A program made the translations under genes and the position numbers. A stretch of DNA of 64,000 nucleotides. It comes from Bacteroidota bacterium. Lineage in GTDB: Bacteria; Bacteroidota; Bacteroidia; Bacteroidales; Prolixibacteraceae. The notes under the pieces were generated by a model, which saw only the letters and a list, made by a program, of their open reading frames with translations, had not been told where the DNA came from and made no database searches. This document shows, in pieces, positions 24,179 to 33,096 of this stretch. The DNA is taken from the NCBI GenBank assembly GCA_024278975.1, contig JAJRSD010000039.1:1-64000 (forward strand). The letters are read 5' to 3'. The number at the start of each line of letters is the position of its first letter. Positions within the stretch are counted from its first letter, which is position 1.

Positions 24179-24562
24179 CTATAAATTAGCGATAACCCTT
24201 TGCAGTTTATCAGAAATTTCGTTTGCAATTGATTTCATCTCGTCATTGTCGATTTCGGAAACCATTGATTTCGGATTAATGATTGCTACTTCGATACCAT
24301 CGTTAACCTCTTGCAGCATAACGTTGCACGGTAAGATTGTCCCAATTTTATCCTCTGCATTAATCGAACGCAATGCAAAAGCCGGATTACATGCACCTAA
24401 TATTCTGTATTGACGAAAATCGACATCCAGTTTCTCTTTAAGTGCTTTGTTTACGTCGAATTGTGTTACAATTCCAAATCCCTCTTTTTGAAGTTCTTCT
24501 ACTACTTTTGTTGTTGCAGTTTCTAAATCTGCATTTACTGTTTTGTTAATATAATATTTCAT
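24179..24562 (-). CDS. DUF302 domain protein
   Basis: 127 residues from the ATG at 24562 (MKYYINKTV), which fits the family start; the longer reading from 24715 adds 51 unrelated residues. DUF302 domain through the whole length: FGIVTQFDVNKALKEKLDVD, YRILGACNPAFALRSI and GTILPCNVMLQEVNDG. The conserved ACNP and LPCN cysteines may bind metal. DUF302 proteins are often beside metal and sulfur-oxidation genes, and no activity is proven. 43 bases before cusA, so first gene of the cus operon. Confidence 0.85.
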   Translation of the reverse strand: MKYYINKTVNADLETATTKVVEELQKEGFGIVTQFDVNKALKEKLDVDFRQYRILGACNPAFALRSINAEDKIGTILPCNVMLQEVNDGIEVAIINPKSMVSEIDNDEMKSIANEISDKLQRVIANL

Positions 24563-24587
24563 ATAATAATATTTATTTGTGATGTGC

Positions 24588-24614
24588 GAGTATGTCAAAA
24601 TCTTTGTCATACTC
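24588..24614 (-). promoter_or_regulatory. inverted repeat before the DUF302-cus operon
   Basis: GAGTATGTCAAA - ATC - TTTGTCATACTC pairs at 11 of 12 positions and ends 26 bases upstream of the DUF302 start. It could be an operator or an mRNA hairpin in the leader. Further upstream (around 24643-24676) TTGCA and TGCAA boxes recur. Neither matches the shared AT-rich motif of the other island promoters. Confidence 0.4.
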
Positions 24615-24753
24615 ATTTCATCTCTTATTTTTATAATTTTAATTATGTTGCACTGATAAAATTGCAAGTGTGATGCAATAATCCTGTGGACATTAACATC
24701 GTGGTAGTAAATCAACTCAACAGTTGTTTACTTTAATTTTAAAAGAGATGGTA

Positions 24754-25167
24754 TCAACAAAGAAATACGCCGAATTTGGCTTGAATATCTGCCCCGCTAA
24801 CAGGGAGCGAGGTATTATAAGTTGTATTATTAATACCTGTAGAGAACAGAGGTGTTTCCACAGAATGAAAAATTGAGATAACGAATAAATCTAAACTACT
24901 TGCAACAGGAAACGAAAACTTTTCGGTTTTAAAATCATTAGTAATTTTAAATGTTTCTGTTTCATCTTCACACGAACAATCCTCTTGTTCGTGATGATTG
25001 CAGGTTGTAGCAATTTCATCATCTTCCATATCAGAGTATCCGCATTCAGGTTCCAGAAAAACCGATATGCTAAATAATTCCCCGTTTGCATAGTGCTTAT
25101 TGATATTAACACCGATAAAACTTATCAGGAAAATTATTGAAACTAATATGTTAATGATATTCTTCAC
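24754..25167 (-). CDS. small Cys-rich envelope protein, HYC_CC_PP-like
   Basis: 137 residues. Signal peptide or anchor at 1-23, then INKHYANGELFSISVFLEPE and a Cys/Asp/Glu-rich stretch (CGYSDMEDDE, CNHHEQEDCSCEDE). The overall pattern resembles the HYC_CC_PP family of Bacteroidota (HYC motif, CC-rich centre), but here HYC reads HYA and the CC pair is separated, so it is a divergent member at best. Likely binds metal through Cys/His in the periplasm. It has its own promoter with the shared island motif and follows the second AraC regulator. Confidence 0.55.
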   Translation of the reverse strand: MKNIINILVSIIFLISFIGVNINKHYANGELFSISVFLEPECGYSDMEDDEIATTCNHHEQEDCSCEDETETFKITNDFKTEKFSFPVASSLDLFVISIFHSVETPLFSTGINNTTYNTSLPVSGADIQAKFGVFLC

Positions 25168-25186
25168 TTCGTTATTTATAATGGGT

Positions 25187-25248
25187 CAAAATTACGGTAA
25201 AAGATTAAAACACTTTTATACTATTTCAAAAAGTACTTGTATAATTTT
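25187..25248 (-). promoter_or_regulatory. promoter of the Cys-rich envelope gene with shared island motif
   Basis: Minus-strand TAATTTTG (25194-25187) fits the -7 element. The block from 25214 (TTTTATACTATTTC onward) aligns without gaps to the copA block, with 23 of 35 positions the same, and starts 19 bases from the -7 element. It is the third example of this layout and again follows an HMA-AraC regulator gene. Confidence 0.55.
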
Positions 25249-25273
25249 CAGATTGGGTGCTATTTTAACTGAA

Positions 25274-25846
25274 TTATAATAGTTTATCGATTGATCTTCT
25301 TCGTTCGGTTTTAGCTTTTTTATATTCAGAGAGCGAGTAACCTGTTATATTCTTGAACTGTTTCGACAGATGAGAAGAACTGCTATAATTAAGGCGAATG
25401 GCTATTTCCGAAAAGTTTAGTTCGTTATAACTTATCAGCTCTTTAACTTTTGCAATTTTCTGACGAATAATGAATTTTTCGATTGTGGTATTTTCAATTT
25501 CCGAGAAAACGGTTGAAATATAAGAGTAGTTAAAACCCATTTCATTGGCCAGGTATTCCGAGAAATTTATTTTTAAATCTTCGTTACTATTATGATGAAT
25601 AAAATCGACAATCAATGTTTTAATGTGCTCAACTGTCTGCCGGCTTTTATCCTGAATCAGTTCGAAACCAATCTCCTTTAATTTATTATCGAGTTCCAGA
25701 TAATCAAAATTGGCAGTTTCCAAAACGGCTTCTCCCAGTTTTACTTCAGTGTAAGGAATTCTTTGCTCGTTTAAAGTTTGCTGAACCGCTGTAATACAAC
25801 GTGGGCAGACCATGTTTTTAATATAAATAGAGCTTTTCATCATCAA
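25274..25846 (-). CDS. AraC-family regulator with HMA-like metal-binding domain (paralogue)
   Basis: 190 residues, same architecture as 6870-7469. NMVCPRC (Cys14, Cys17) in an HMA-like N-terminal domain (about 4-75), then AraC HTH with LNFSEIAIRLNYSSSSHLSK and FKNITGYSLSEYKK. The two regulators share the linker pattern (VEHIKTLIVDFIHHN against VEQIKNLTVNFVYSN). It is the first gene of the island, divergent from the GH95 gene. Expected to sense Cu(I)/Ag(I) and switch on the cus half, while the paralogue serves the other half; that division is a guess. Three possible Met starts in a row (25846, 25843, 25840). Confidence 0.85.
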   Translation of the reverse strand: MMMKSSIYIKNMVCPRCITAVQQTLNEQRIPYTEVKLGEAVLETANFDYLELDNKLKEIGFELIQDKSRQTVEHIKTLIVDFIHHNSNEDLKINFSEYLANEMGFNYSYISTVFSEIENTTIEKFIIRQKIAKVKELISYNELNFSEIAIRLNYSSSSHLSKQFKNITGYSLSEYKKAKTERRRSIDKLL

Positions 25847-25894
25847 ACAAATTTAAGTAAAGTAAGTCAGTAATAAAAGTGTTTTGAGTATATA

Positions 25895-25908
25895 TTAACC
25901 ACGGTTAA
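25895..25908. promoter_or_regulatory. palindrome TTAACC-AC-GGTTAA between AraC and GH95 genes
   Basis: A 14-base palindrome with 6-base arms in the 185-base gap between two divergent genes, about 50 bases upstream of the AraC start. A plausible operator for either gene. No protein can be assigned. Confidence 0.35.
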
Positions 25909-25976
25909 AACCTATGGATACAATGAATCTAAAAAGTTTGCATTTACCCTGTTTCAATGTAATATGATGTGAATTT

Positions 25977-26003
25977 TAAGTTTGACTTTTATTTGTAAGT
26001 TTG
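25977..26003 (+). promoter_or_regulatory. GH95 promoter, two copies of TAAGTTTG
   Basis: TAAGTTTG occurs at 25977-25984 and again at 25996-26003, both matching the -7 consensus TAnnTTTG of Bacteroidota. The first has a partial -33 (TTTC at 25952) with 21 bases between. The GH95 start codon is 28 bases after the second. Confidence 0.5.
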
Positions 26004-26031
26004 GAGAACTGAAAAACTAATTACTACAATA

Positions 26032-28422
26032 ATGAAAAACATATCTTTTTATATCCTGATTTTGTGTTTATTCTCCCATATTTCATGCGAAACTTATTTG
26101 GGAGCCGAAAAAGAACTGAATCCTTCGTTAACTCTTTGGTACGATAAGCCTGCCGGTAATTGGTCTGAAGCCTTGCCAATTGGAAATGGACGGTTGGGAG
26201 CAATGGTTTATGGAGACACCGAAAACGAGAAAATACAGTTTAACGAAGAGACTCTCTGGACGGGGCAGCCACACGATTATTCTCATAAAGGAGCAAATAA
26301 ATATTTTAATGAAATTCGCCAACTGCTTTGGGATGGCAAACAGGACGAGGCACAAAAGTTGGCCAACAAAGAATTTATGTCGCAACCATTCGGGCAGTTA
26401 AATTATCAGCCATTTGGTAATATTTTGCTCACTTTCCCGGGTCACAAAAATGCGACCGGTTTTAAACGTCAATTGAATTTGGAGACTGCAATTACTTCGG
26501 TTTCGTACACTGTTGATGATGTGAAATTTAAGCGTGAAGTTTTTGCATCAGAACCCGATCAGGCAATAATTATTCAAATAGAATCATCAAAAAAAGGAAG
26601 TCTAAATTTCTCTGTTGGGTTAGATTCGCCACATTCTAACTATAAAGTTTTTGTTGATGGAGATGAGATTATTTTAAGAGGGAGCGCCAATAATTATCCA
26701 AAAGAGTTGGGTCGCGATGGAAAACCTTACCCCAAAAGTAAACTCACATTCGAGGCTCGCATAAAAGTAATTTCAAAAGGGGGAGAACTTGTTCAGCAAG
26801 AAAAAACTATAAAAATAGTGAATGCAAAAAGTGCCACACTTCAACTTGTGGCAGCAACCAGTTTTGTTAATTTTAACGATATCAGTGGAAATCCAACCGG
26901 GCTATGCGAAAAATATCTGAAAAACCTGGGAGGAAAGTCGTACGAAAATTTAAGGGAAAATCATATAAAAGATTTTCAAACTTATTTTAATCGTGTTAGT
27001 ATCGATTTGGGGAGATCGGAAATTTCCAGTCGCCCAACTAACGAACGATTGGTTTCGTTTAAGCAAGATGAAGACCCTAATTTGGTGGCTTTGCTATTTC
27101 AATATGGCAGGTATTTGTTGATTTCATCGTCGCGAGAAGGAACGCAACCTGCCAATTTACAGGGAATCTGGAACGACAAATTAGCAGCACCGTGGGACAG
27201 TAAATACACCATAAATATAAACACCGAGATGAATTACTGGCCGGCAGAAATAACCAATCTTTCGGAACTTACCGAACCGATAACGAAAATGGTTGAAGAT
27301 TTGGCAATAACCGGGCAGCAAGTTGCAAAAGAACATTACAATCTCGATGGTTGGGTAACGCACCACAACACCGATATTTGGCGCGGTGCAGCACCAATCA
27401 ATAATTCGAACCACGGAATTTGGCCGGTTGGAGGAGCCTGGCTAAGTCAAAATTTATGGTGGCACTACCAATTTACGGGCGATAAAGATTACCTGAAAAA
27501 CAGAGCTTATCCGGTACTAAAAGAGGCATCTATATTTTTTGCTGAATATCTGGTTTCCGACCCTAAAAATCCTGAGTGGTTAGTTAGCGGACCGAGTAAC
27601 AGTCCCGAGCAAGGCGGTTTGGTAATGGCACCTACAATGGATCATCAGATAATTAGGAATCTTTTTGCAAACACTGCCGAAGCAGCAAAAATATTGAATG
27701 TAGATTCAGATTTTGCAGAAATGCTTTTGGAGAAGCGTGCTAAAATTGCACCAAATCAAATCGGGCAATTTGGTCAATTGCAAGAGTGGCTCGAAGATAA
27801 AGACAATCTGAAAAGCGAGCACCGGCATGTTTCGCATTTGTGGGGACTGCATCCCGGAAACGAGATTCATCCGCTTACAACACCAGATTTGGCAGAAGCA
27901 TGTAAAGTTACACTTTCGCATCGTGGCGATGGTGGAACAGGCTGGTCGCGGGCATGGAAAATAAATTTCTGGGCGAGATTACTGGATGGCGACCACTCGT
28001 TTTTGTTGCTAAAGAATTTGATGGTTCCATCAATATCGCAGAAAACAGAAATGAGAGACAAAGGTGGTTTGTATATGAATTTGTTCGATGCTCACCCGCC
28101 ATTCCAGATTGATGGTAATTTTGGAGCAACTTCGGGAATTACGGAGATGTTGTTACAATCTCATTTACGCGATGAGGCAGGAGATTTTTATCAGGATATT
28201 TTGCCTGCTCTCCCATCTGATCTCGCTTCCGGTAAAATCTCAGGAATAAAAGGTAGAGGCGGATTCGAATTTACAATTGTATGGGAAAATGGTAAGTTGG
28301 TTTCTGTTGATGTAATATCCATTCTCGGCAATAAACTGAATTTTAGATATGCCGGGAAACTTGTTGTAGAAGAAACATCTGCGGGCGAAAAATATAGCTT
28401 CGCCATTGAAGATTTCAAATAG
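26032..28422 (+). CDS. glycoside hydrolase family 95 (alpha-L-fucosidase type), exported
   Basis: 796 residues, with an N-terminal signal ending near Cys20 (SHISC), so probably a lipoprotein by the loose Bacteroidota lipobox. Residues 30-270 are the N-terminal beta-domain (LWYDKPAGNWSEALPIGNGR, WTGQPHDY), then an alpha/alpha6 barrel. Residues matching the known GH95 active site are present: NxN in TININTEMNYWPAE, Glu in SNSPEQGG, and Asp in DGNFGATSGI. The family inverts and cleaves alpha-1,2-L-fucosides, with some members acting on L-galactosides or xyloglucan. It stands alone, not in a SusCD locus, and is convergent with the DUF5107 gene. Confidence 0.9.
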   Translation: MKNISFYILILCLFSHISCETYLGAEKELNPSLTLWYDKPAGNWSEALPIGNGRLGAMVYGDTENEKIQFNEETLWTGQPHDYSHKGANKYFNEIRQLLWDGKQDEAQKLANKEFMSQPFGQLNYQPFGNILLTFPGHKNATGFKRQLNLETAITSVSYTVDDVKFKREVFASEPDQAIIIQIESSKKGSLNFSVGLDSPHSNYKVFVDGDEIILRGSANNYPKELGRDGKPYPKSKLTFEARIKVISKGGELVQQEKTIKIVNAKSATLQLVAATSFVNFNDISGNPTGLCEKYLKNLGGKSYENLRENHIKDFQTYFNRVSIDLGRSEISSRPTNERLVSFKQDEDPNLVALLFQYGRYLLISSSREGTQPANLQGIWNDKLAAPWDSKYTININTEMNYWPAEITNLSELTEPITKMVEDLAITGQQVAKEHYNLDGWVTHHNTDIWRGAAPINNSNHGIWPVGGAWLSQNLWWHYQFTGDKDYLKNRAYPVLKEASIFFAEYLVSDPKNPEWLVSGPSNSPEQGGLVMAPTMDHQIIRNLFANTAEAAKILNVDSDFAEMLLEKRAKIAPNQIGQFGQLQEWLEDKDNLKSEHRHVSHLWGLHPGNEIHPLTTPDLAEACKVTLSHRGDGGTGWSRAWKINFWARLLDGDHSFLLLKNLMVPSISQKTEMRDKGGLYMNLFDAHPPFQIDGNFGATSGITEMLLQSHLRDEAGDFYQDILPALPSDLASGKISGIKGRGGFEFTIVWENGKLVSVDVISILGNKLNFRYAGKLVVEETSAGEKYSFAIEDFK

Positions 28423-28488
28423 AGCGGTATAAATACAACTATTACGAGATGCATTTATTTGCTGCCGGATTTGGCGAACACGAATTTA

Positions 28489-31422
28489 TTAAAACGGGTG
28501 CACATTTATATCTGCAAAACTCTGTTTAAATATATTACCACCTTTTTTATTTCCAAATTTAGTTGTGTATTCCTGAATTGCACTATTGGCTTTTTGAGCT
28601 TTTTGAGTCTCGCCGGTCTTGTTATAGATTTTAACCCGTAATGAATTTTGATTACGGAAATCGGGATAACTTGGTGATCCGGAACCCAAATTCTCGGGAA
28701 ACTCCTCCGATTTATCGAGATATTTGAGTGCTGTATCGAAGTTTCCCTTTTTATAATTATCGAAAGCGAGTATCAAATTATTGTACTCAAAAACATTATG
28801 GGCACTGTTTTCTCCTTCGTACGGAAGAACATCGGTATTCTTTAATACCTCCAAAGATTTTTTATAATTACCATTTAAAGTCAACGATTTACTAAAAGCA
28901 ATATCGAGAATATAGTTCTCCTTAAATTTATTATGGCCCTTTTCTGCAATATCGAGAGCAGATGAAAATTCGCCTCGCCGGTTATGAATATCTACTAACT
29001 CGTTGTATATCCGCCACTGGTTCTGCCCAACTGCAAGTGCCTTTTTCATATCGTCCAATGCTGCATCGGTACCAATTCCTTTTAATTGTGCCCGCGAATA
29101 ATAGAAAGGAACAAACTCCGGCTGATTACCCCATTTATTCAAATAATTCAAAGCCTTTTCATCTCTATTTTTATTCCACAAAATAAGAGCCGAATAGTAA
29201 TCGGTAACCCACGCCTGACTTTGTTTTGCCGCCCAGGATAACACCGGCAATGTTTCGTTTCTGTATGGAAAAACAAATTCAGGATTGGCATCGAGTGCCA
29301 TTTTAAGATAACTACTACTTTTTGTTTTATCCTCTTTATTCAACCATGCCAGCCAATAATTTGTGATTGGGTACGAAGGAGACTGCTCCATAACTTCTAT
29401 TGCTTCATTGCGCAAACCAATACTATTATAAAATAAACCAAGCTCCAAATACTCTTCTTTAAGCATTTCGCTTTTGAATGAGTTATTAAAAGAATTCAGA
29501 CTTTCGGTGTTAAGAAGATATTTTTCAAACAGAGCAAAATGACTTAGAGGATCTAAATCGAGCAATCTGTCCAGAATTTTGTTTGCCTGTTTAGTACGGT
29601 TAAGTTTTCGTTGTGCAATAGCTTGTATTTTATAACTGTTAGGATTTAATTTATTGAATAACAGAGATTTCCCTGCCTGCTCGAAAGCTAAATTGAAGTT
29701 GCTTTCTATCAGACTAATTTCGGCAAGTTGCTGATATGCAGCACTACGATATTCTATGGAACGCATTGCCCAGCCAAATCCATCTTTTGCATCGATAAAA
29801 TTACCATTTATTTTTTGCACATATCCATAAATAAAATTAGCACCCGGCAAATAAGTATTAATCTCGAGAGCATTTTTTGCATATTGAATTGCCAAATCAA
29901 ACTCACCCCGGCGGGCATACAATTCGGCCACACGCTCCATAACTTTTAAATGGAGAGGTTCTTTTTCAAGTATCTCGAGATATGTGGCAAGGGATTTTTT
30001 ATAGTACCTTCTATTTTCCTGTTCAACTGCCAAAACGAACAAATTATCTAATCCATTAACAGGCGATTTTGTGGGTCTGCCGACAATATATTTTTCGGCA
30101 GATGAGTAAAGTTTTTCAGTTCCGAGATATATTTCAACTTTATCATTTTTAGAAATTTCACTAACCTCTTTGTTAAGTGTTTCCGACGCATTTATTACAA
30201 TTTGTTCATTCAACACCTCTTTTCCATTTGCAACAACCGTCATTTTTTCGTTAATCTCACAAATTGGGGAGAATAGTAAATTCATACCTTTTTCATCAAA
30301 TATTATATTAACTGTCCCCGATTCGGATACTCGATTTACACCGCCGGTCGCCCGTACCGGAAACCATCGTTCTGTCCAGCAGTCTGAATTATACGGAATA
30401 AAACTGGCTTGCTTAAAAGGAGTCTGACCACTGCTAACACTGTTTTGGTTGAACATTCTGCCTGCCTGCACTTCAACGTATTGCCCATGAGTATCGGTCA
30501 GCAAATCTTCCCAAATTGCTCCATTTCTGGCTTGCGACCACAGCCATATTTTTTTACCGGGTGCACCATAACTTCTCGACCAGTGCCCCGACCCAAAATC
30601 TTCGTCGTGGTAATACGAGACAAAATAATTATCGATACTTCCAAAAATATGGAAAGAACTACTATTGTTATCTGTATTATTTTTATACCACGAGCGATCT
30701 ATTCCATCCTCGTCAATCGGCCAGGGGTGCGACATTCCATCGTGTCCTAGCCAGTAATTTCCGGGGAAATAAAAGTGCAAATCTTCAGCACTTTTTATTG
30801 CGGCATTATTCCAATGATAATAAGACTGGTGGAATGGAGATGCGTTAAACCAATTTATTTTAGTTTCGAAATAAGATTTATTAACCGGTAAAGAGATATC
30901 GACTCGCCACTGCATATGCGATGGAAGATCCATGCCACCAACTACACAATGTGCAGTCCCATTTTTATCGGTAAAAAGTTTGTAATTAACAGGGGCAGCA
31001 CCTCCGGGATGATGACCAATTACGCCTGAATTCCATTCGATACCACCCGAAGTCCAGGGGCCACGCATGGCAACATCGCGAAACTTAATAACATCGTTTT
31101 TATAGATAAACTCTTTACCTGTTTTTTTATCGATAGCCCCCCAAACTTTACCACCTAACTCGGGGAGAAGATAAACTTCGATATACTCATTTTCAAGCTT
31201 TACCATTTTCCAATCCTTATTTTCGCCGATATGACTGAATCCGTCAATTCGGGAATAGGGATAAATATCATTTCTTTTACTAATGATTGGAAAGGGATTT
31301 GTATCAGAAAAAGGATACGTTAAAATAGTTTCGTTGTATTCCTTAATTTGACTTTGTTCCTGACAAGAAATAATAAAAATAGAACCAATAAAAAGCAGGA
31401 GTAAAAAATGTTGCGTTTTCAT
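28489..31422 (-). CDS. DUF5107-TPR lipoprotein
   Basis: 977 residues. Signal with lipobox at Cys20 (IFIISC). Residues about 45-340 are DUF5107, a mutarotase-like beta-sandwich (LLPELGGKVWGAIDKKTGKE, GIEWNSGVIGHHPGG, SPFHQSYYHWNNAAIK). Residues about 465-940 are tetratricopeptide repeats (LYARRGEFDLAIQYAKNALE and others). Such proteins occur in glycan-use regions of Bacteroidota and the first domain resembles sugar-binding or lyase folds; the reaction is not established. Convergent with GH95 (66 bases between stops), which suggests but does not prove a shared glycan role. Confidence 0.8.
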   Translation of the reverse strand: MKTQHFLLLLFIGSIFIISCQEQSQIKEYNETILTYPFSDTNPFPIISKRNDIYPYSRIDGFSHIGENKDWKMVKLENEYIEVYLLPELGGKVWGAIDKKTGKEFIYKNDVIKFRDVAMRGPWTSGGIEWNSGVIGHHPGGAAPVNYKLFTDKNGTAHCVVGGMDLPSHMQWRVDISLPVNKSYFETKINWFNASPFHQSYYHWNNAAIKSAEDLHFYFPGNYWLGHDGMSHPWPIDEDGIDRSWYKNNTDNNSSSFHIFGSIDNYFVSYYHDEDFGSGHWSRSYGAPGKKIWLWSQARNGAIWEDLLTDTHGQYVEVQAGRMFNQNSVSSGQTPFKQASFIPYNSDCWTERWFPVRATGGVNRVSESGTVNIIFDEKGMNLLFSPICEINEKMTVVANGKEVLNEQIVINASETLNKEVSEISKNDKVEIYLGTEKLYSSAEKYIVGRPTKSPVNGLDNLFVLAVEQENRRYYKKSLATYLEILEKEPLHLKVMERVAELYARRGEFDLAIQYAKNALEINTYLPGANFIYGYVQKINGNFIDAKDGFGWAMRSIEYRSAAYQQLAEISLIESNFNLAFEQAGKSLLFNKLNPNSYKIQAIAQRKLNRTKQANKILDRLLDLDPLSHFALFEKYLLNTESLNSFNNSFKSEMLKEEYLELGLFYNSIGLRNEAIEVMEQSPSYPITNYWLAWLNKEDKTKSSSYLKMALDANPEFVFPYRNETLPVLSWAAKQSQAWVTDYYSALILWNKNRDEKALNYLNKWGNQPEFVPFYYSRAQLKGIGTDAALDDMKKALAVGQNQWRIYNELVDIHNRRGEFSSALDIAEKGHNKFKENYILDIAFSKSLTLNGNYKKSLEVLKNTDVLPYEGENSAHNVFEYNNLILAFDNYKKGNFDTALKYLDKSEEFPENLGSGSPSYPDFRNQNSLRVKIYNKTGETQKAQKANSAIQEYTTKFGNKKGGNIFKQSFADINVHPF

Positions 31423-31584
31423 AACGGATAAGTTGATGTTAGGTAATTTCTATATTATTTTAATTTTAGGAAAGATACTTATAACTTGTTTAATAGTCAA
31501 ATATATTTAGAGTACTCATTTATAAAAACGGAAATTGCCCCGTTATGGATCAAATAAGAGAGTTGGGGATATAAATTTACTTTT

Positions 31585-32001
31585 TTAATCCCACAATTTT
31601 TTACTTGAATTGTCGATGCGAAATGTTTTATTGTGGCACTGCGGACAAATAGTTCTTTTAAGACGGTGAATATTAGTTAATTTCAATCGTGTTTTACATC
31701 TATTACATCTGAATCTGGTTCTGTGAATCACCTTCCCATCGTCGTAAACAACAGCTTCAATTTTGTCGTAAAGCAGGTTGCATTTTGGGCATTTATATAT
31801 CTGAAATCCTGCTTTCAAAAATAAGTTACTATTTTTTTCTGCCAACTTTTTTATCAGGTTGCGTGTTTTATAATGGAACAGTTTGGTGCGTTTTTTCAGA
31901 TAATCTTTCACAGGTTGCGAATGAATTAAAAAACCATGGCCCTCGTTAAACGATTTTTCAAAACCACAATGTTCGCATCGATATAAATAAGCATGTCCCA
32001 T
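31585..32001 (-). CDS. zinc-ribbon protein
   Basis: 138 residues, cytoplasmic. Cysteine pairs CEHC (about 9-12), CPKC (about 74-77), CNRC (about 99-102) and CPQC (about 117-120) form two zinc ribbons, the first composed of the N-terminal pair with CPKC, the second of the last two pairs. No other domain is seen. Function unknown; nucleic-acid or protein binding is usual for such ribbons. Divergent from the peroxiredoxin gene. Confidence 0.6.
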   Translation of the reverse strand: MGHAYLYRCEHCGFEKSFNEGHGFLIHSQPVKDYLKKRTKLFHYKTRNLIKKLAEKNSNLFLKAGFQIYKCPKCNLLYDKIEAVVYDDGKVIHRTRFRCNRCKTRLKLTNIHRLKRTICPQCHNKTFRIDNSSKKLWD

Positions 32002-32080
32002 AATTGAAAGATTTTCCTTAAAGTTAATTAAAAATGAGTTTATTTTAAAACAAAATCTTCTTTTAAATGTATTATCAATG

Positions 32081-32102
32081 AATAGATTATACTCAATCTA
32101 TT
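32081..32102. promoter_or_regulatory. inverted repeat before the peroxiredoxin gene
   Basis: AATAGATT - ATACTC - AATCTATT, 8-base arms, 38 bases upstream of the peroxiredoxin start. A candidate operator. It is not a clear match to PerR/Fur or OxyR sites. Confidence 0.35.
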
Positions 32103-32139
32103 TAGTTTTTTGGTAGTTTTTAAAATTTAATTTTAAATT

Positions 32140-32709
32140 ATGAAATCAGTAGTTATCTCTTTTATTTTGTTTTTTGTGTTCTCAACAAGTACATTTTCTC
32201 AGGAAAATAAAATTTTAAAAGTGGGCGATGAAGCGCCAAAGTTTAAAACTCTGGCCGACGATGGTTCTATTTGGGATGTTAAAAAATACTTGGGTAAAAA
32301 GTATATTGTTGTCTATTTTTATCCGGCTGCAATGACCGGTGGCTGCACAAAACAAGCTTGTGCATATCGCGATTTTAAAAGTAATCTGAAGTCGGCAAAT
32401 GCTGTGGTTGTTGGTGTTAGTGGCGACAATGTTGCAGGGCTAAAACTATTCAAAAAAGCAAACGATTTAAACTTTACTTTACTCTCTGATGAATCGGGGG
32501 AAATTGCCCGAAAATTTGGAGTGCCAACCCGCGACGGAGGTACAATAACACGCGAAATAGATGGGGAAAGTTTCGATTTAGTACGTGGAACAACAGCAAG
32601 CCGATGGACTTTTATTATTGATAAAGATGGAAAAATCATCTATAAAAACGATTCAGTAAATGCTGTAAAAGACTCCGAAGAAGTGATTAGTTTTATTAAA
32701 AATAATTGA
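32140..32709 (+). CDS. exported BCP/PrxQ-type peroxiredoxin
   Basis: 189 residues with signal peptide (1-20, ending TSTFSQ). AhpC/TSA thioredoxin fold: APKFKTLADDG, FYPAAMTGGCTKQACAYRDF with the peroxidatic Cys and a second Cys five residues later as in PrxQ/BCP proteins, then VVGVSGDN and the late RWTFIIDKDGKI. It reduces hydroperoxides with thiols, here in the periplasm. Most BCPs are cytoplasmic, so the signal peptide is a notable difference. The region after it carries the MITE-like element. Confidence 0.88.
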   Translation: MKSVVISFILFFVFSTSTFSQENKILKVGDEAPKFKTLADDGSIWDVKKYLGKKYIVVYFYPAAMTGGCTKQACAYRDFKSNLKSANAVVVGVSGDNVAGLKLFKKANDLNFTLLSDESGEIARKFGVPTRDGGTITREIDGESFDLVRGTTASRWTFIIDKDGKIIYKNDSVNAVKDSEEVISFIKNN

Positions 32710-32715
32710 ACAATA

Positions 32716-32907
32716 GAATTTAGGTTACTACTCAGCAGATTTAAAGTTTTGATTATCTATAACCCCATGCTTTAGCTTGGGGGTAAATGTTGTGAGAGTC
32801 AGTGGTTTTGGCGAGATTTTTGTTTTTCTTGAACAAAAATTATGACAAAACAAGGTGATAATCAACGATTTAAGTTTTACTTGTACTGCTGAGTAGTAGC
32901 GAATTTA
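32716..32907. mobile_element. MITE-like element with 13-bp terminal inverted repeats and 7-bp target duplication
   Basis: The 178 bases at 32723-32900 begin GGTTACTACTCAGCAG and end CTGCTGAGTAGTAGC. The inner TACTACTCAGCAG (32726-32738) and CTGCTGAGTAGTA (32886-32898) are perfect complements. The direct repeat GAATTTA flanks it (32716-32722 and 32901-32907). Inside are a hairpin ACCCCATGCTTTAGCTTGGGGGT (given as arms ACCCCA/TGGGGT-like around 32760) and a GATTATC/GATAATC pair near the two ends. No transposase gene is present, so it is a non-autonomous element. This accounts for most of the 387 bases between the peroxiredoxin and queG. Confidence 0.7.
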
Positions 32908-33018
32908 TTCAAGGTAAAATTGTTATAGGAATCTATCCATTTCTCAATATTCTGACCCCGATGATTTTGAGGAGACAAACCCAACAAGAAAAATTAAAAG
33001 TAAAAACTGTACTTTCAT
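32901..33018 (-). pseudogene. 5' fragment of a secreted protein, broken by frameshift and the MITE
   Basis: An ATG at 33018 starts a good signal peptide (MKVQFLLLIFLVGFVSS) that stops after 24 residues at 32944. In the next frame the reading continues QNIEKWIDSYNNFTLNKF up to the right edge of the MITE-like element. No continuation is found on the other side, so only about 40 codons remain. The family cannot be named. The rest of the gap to queG shows nothing else. Confidence 0.45.
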
Positions 33019-33096
33019 GATTATGAGTTTTACTTTACTAAAATAAGAAAAATTAAGTTGAAAGTTGTAATCAACTTTTTAAAACAGGATTTTTTA

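Noticed and set aside
24563-24715. 51-residue N-terminal extension of the DUF302 protein
   Set aside because: The extension reads through the inverted repeat and promoter region and is not like any DUF302 protein.
25848-25855. TAAATTTG on the minus strand as AraC promoter
   Set aside because: It lies 2 bases from the start codon, so transcription would start within the gene, and it has no -33 element.
26032-31422. A polysaccharide utilisation locus around GH95 and the DUF5107 protein
   Set aside because: No SusC/SusD pair, sulfatase or sensor is present, and the two genes are convergent and not co-transcribed.
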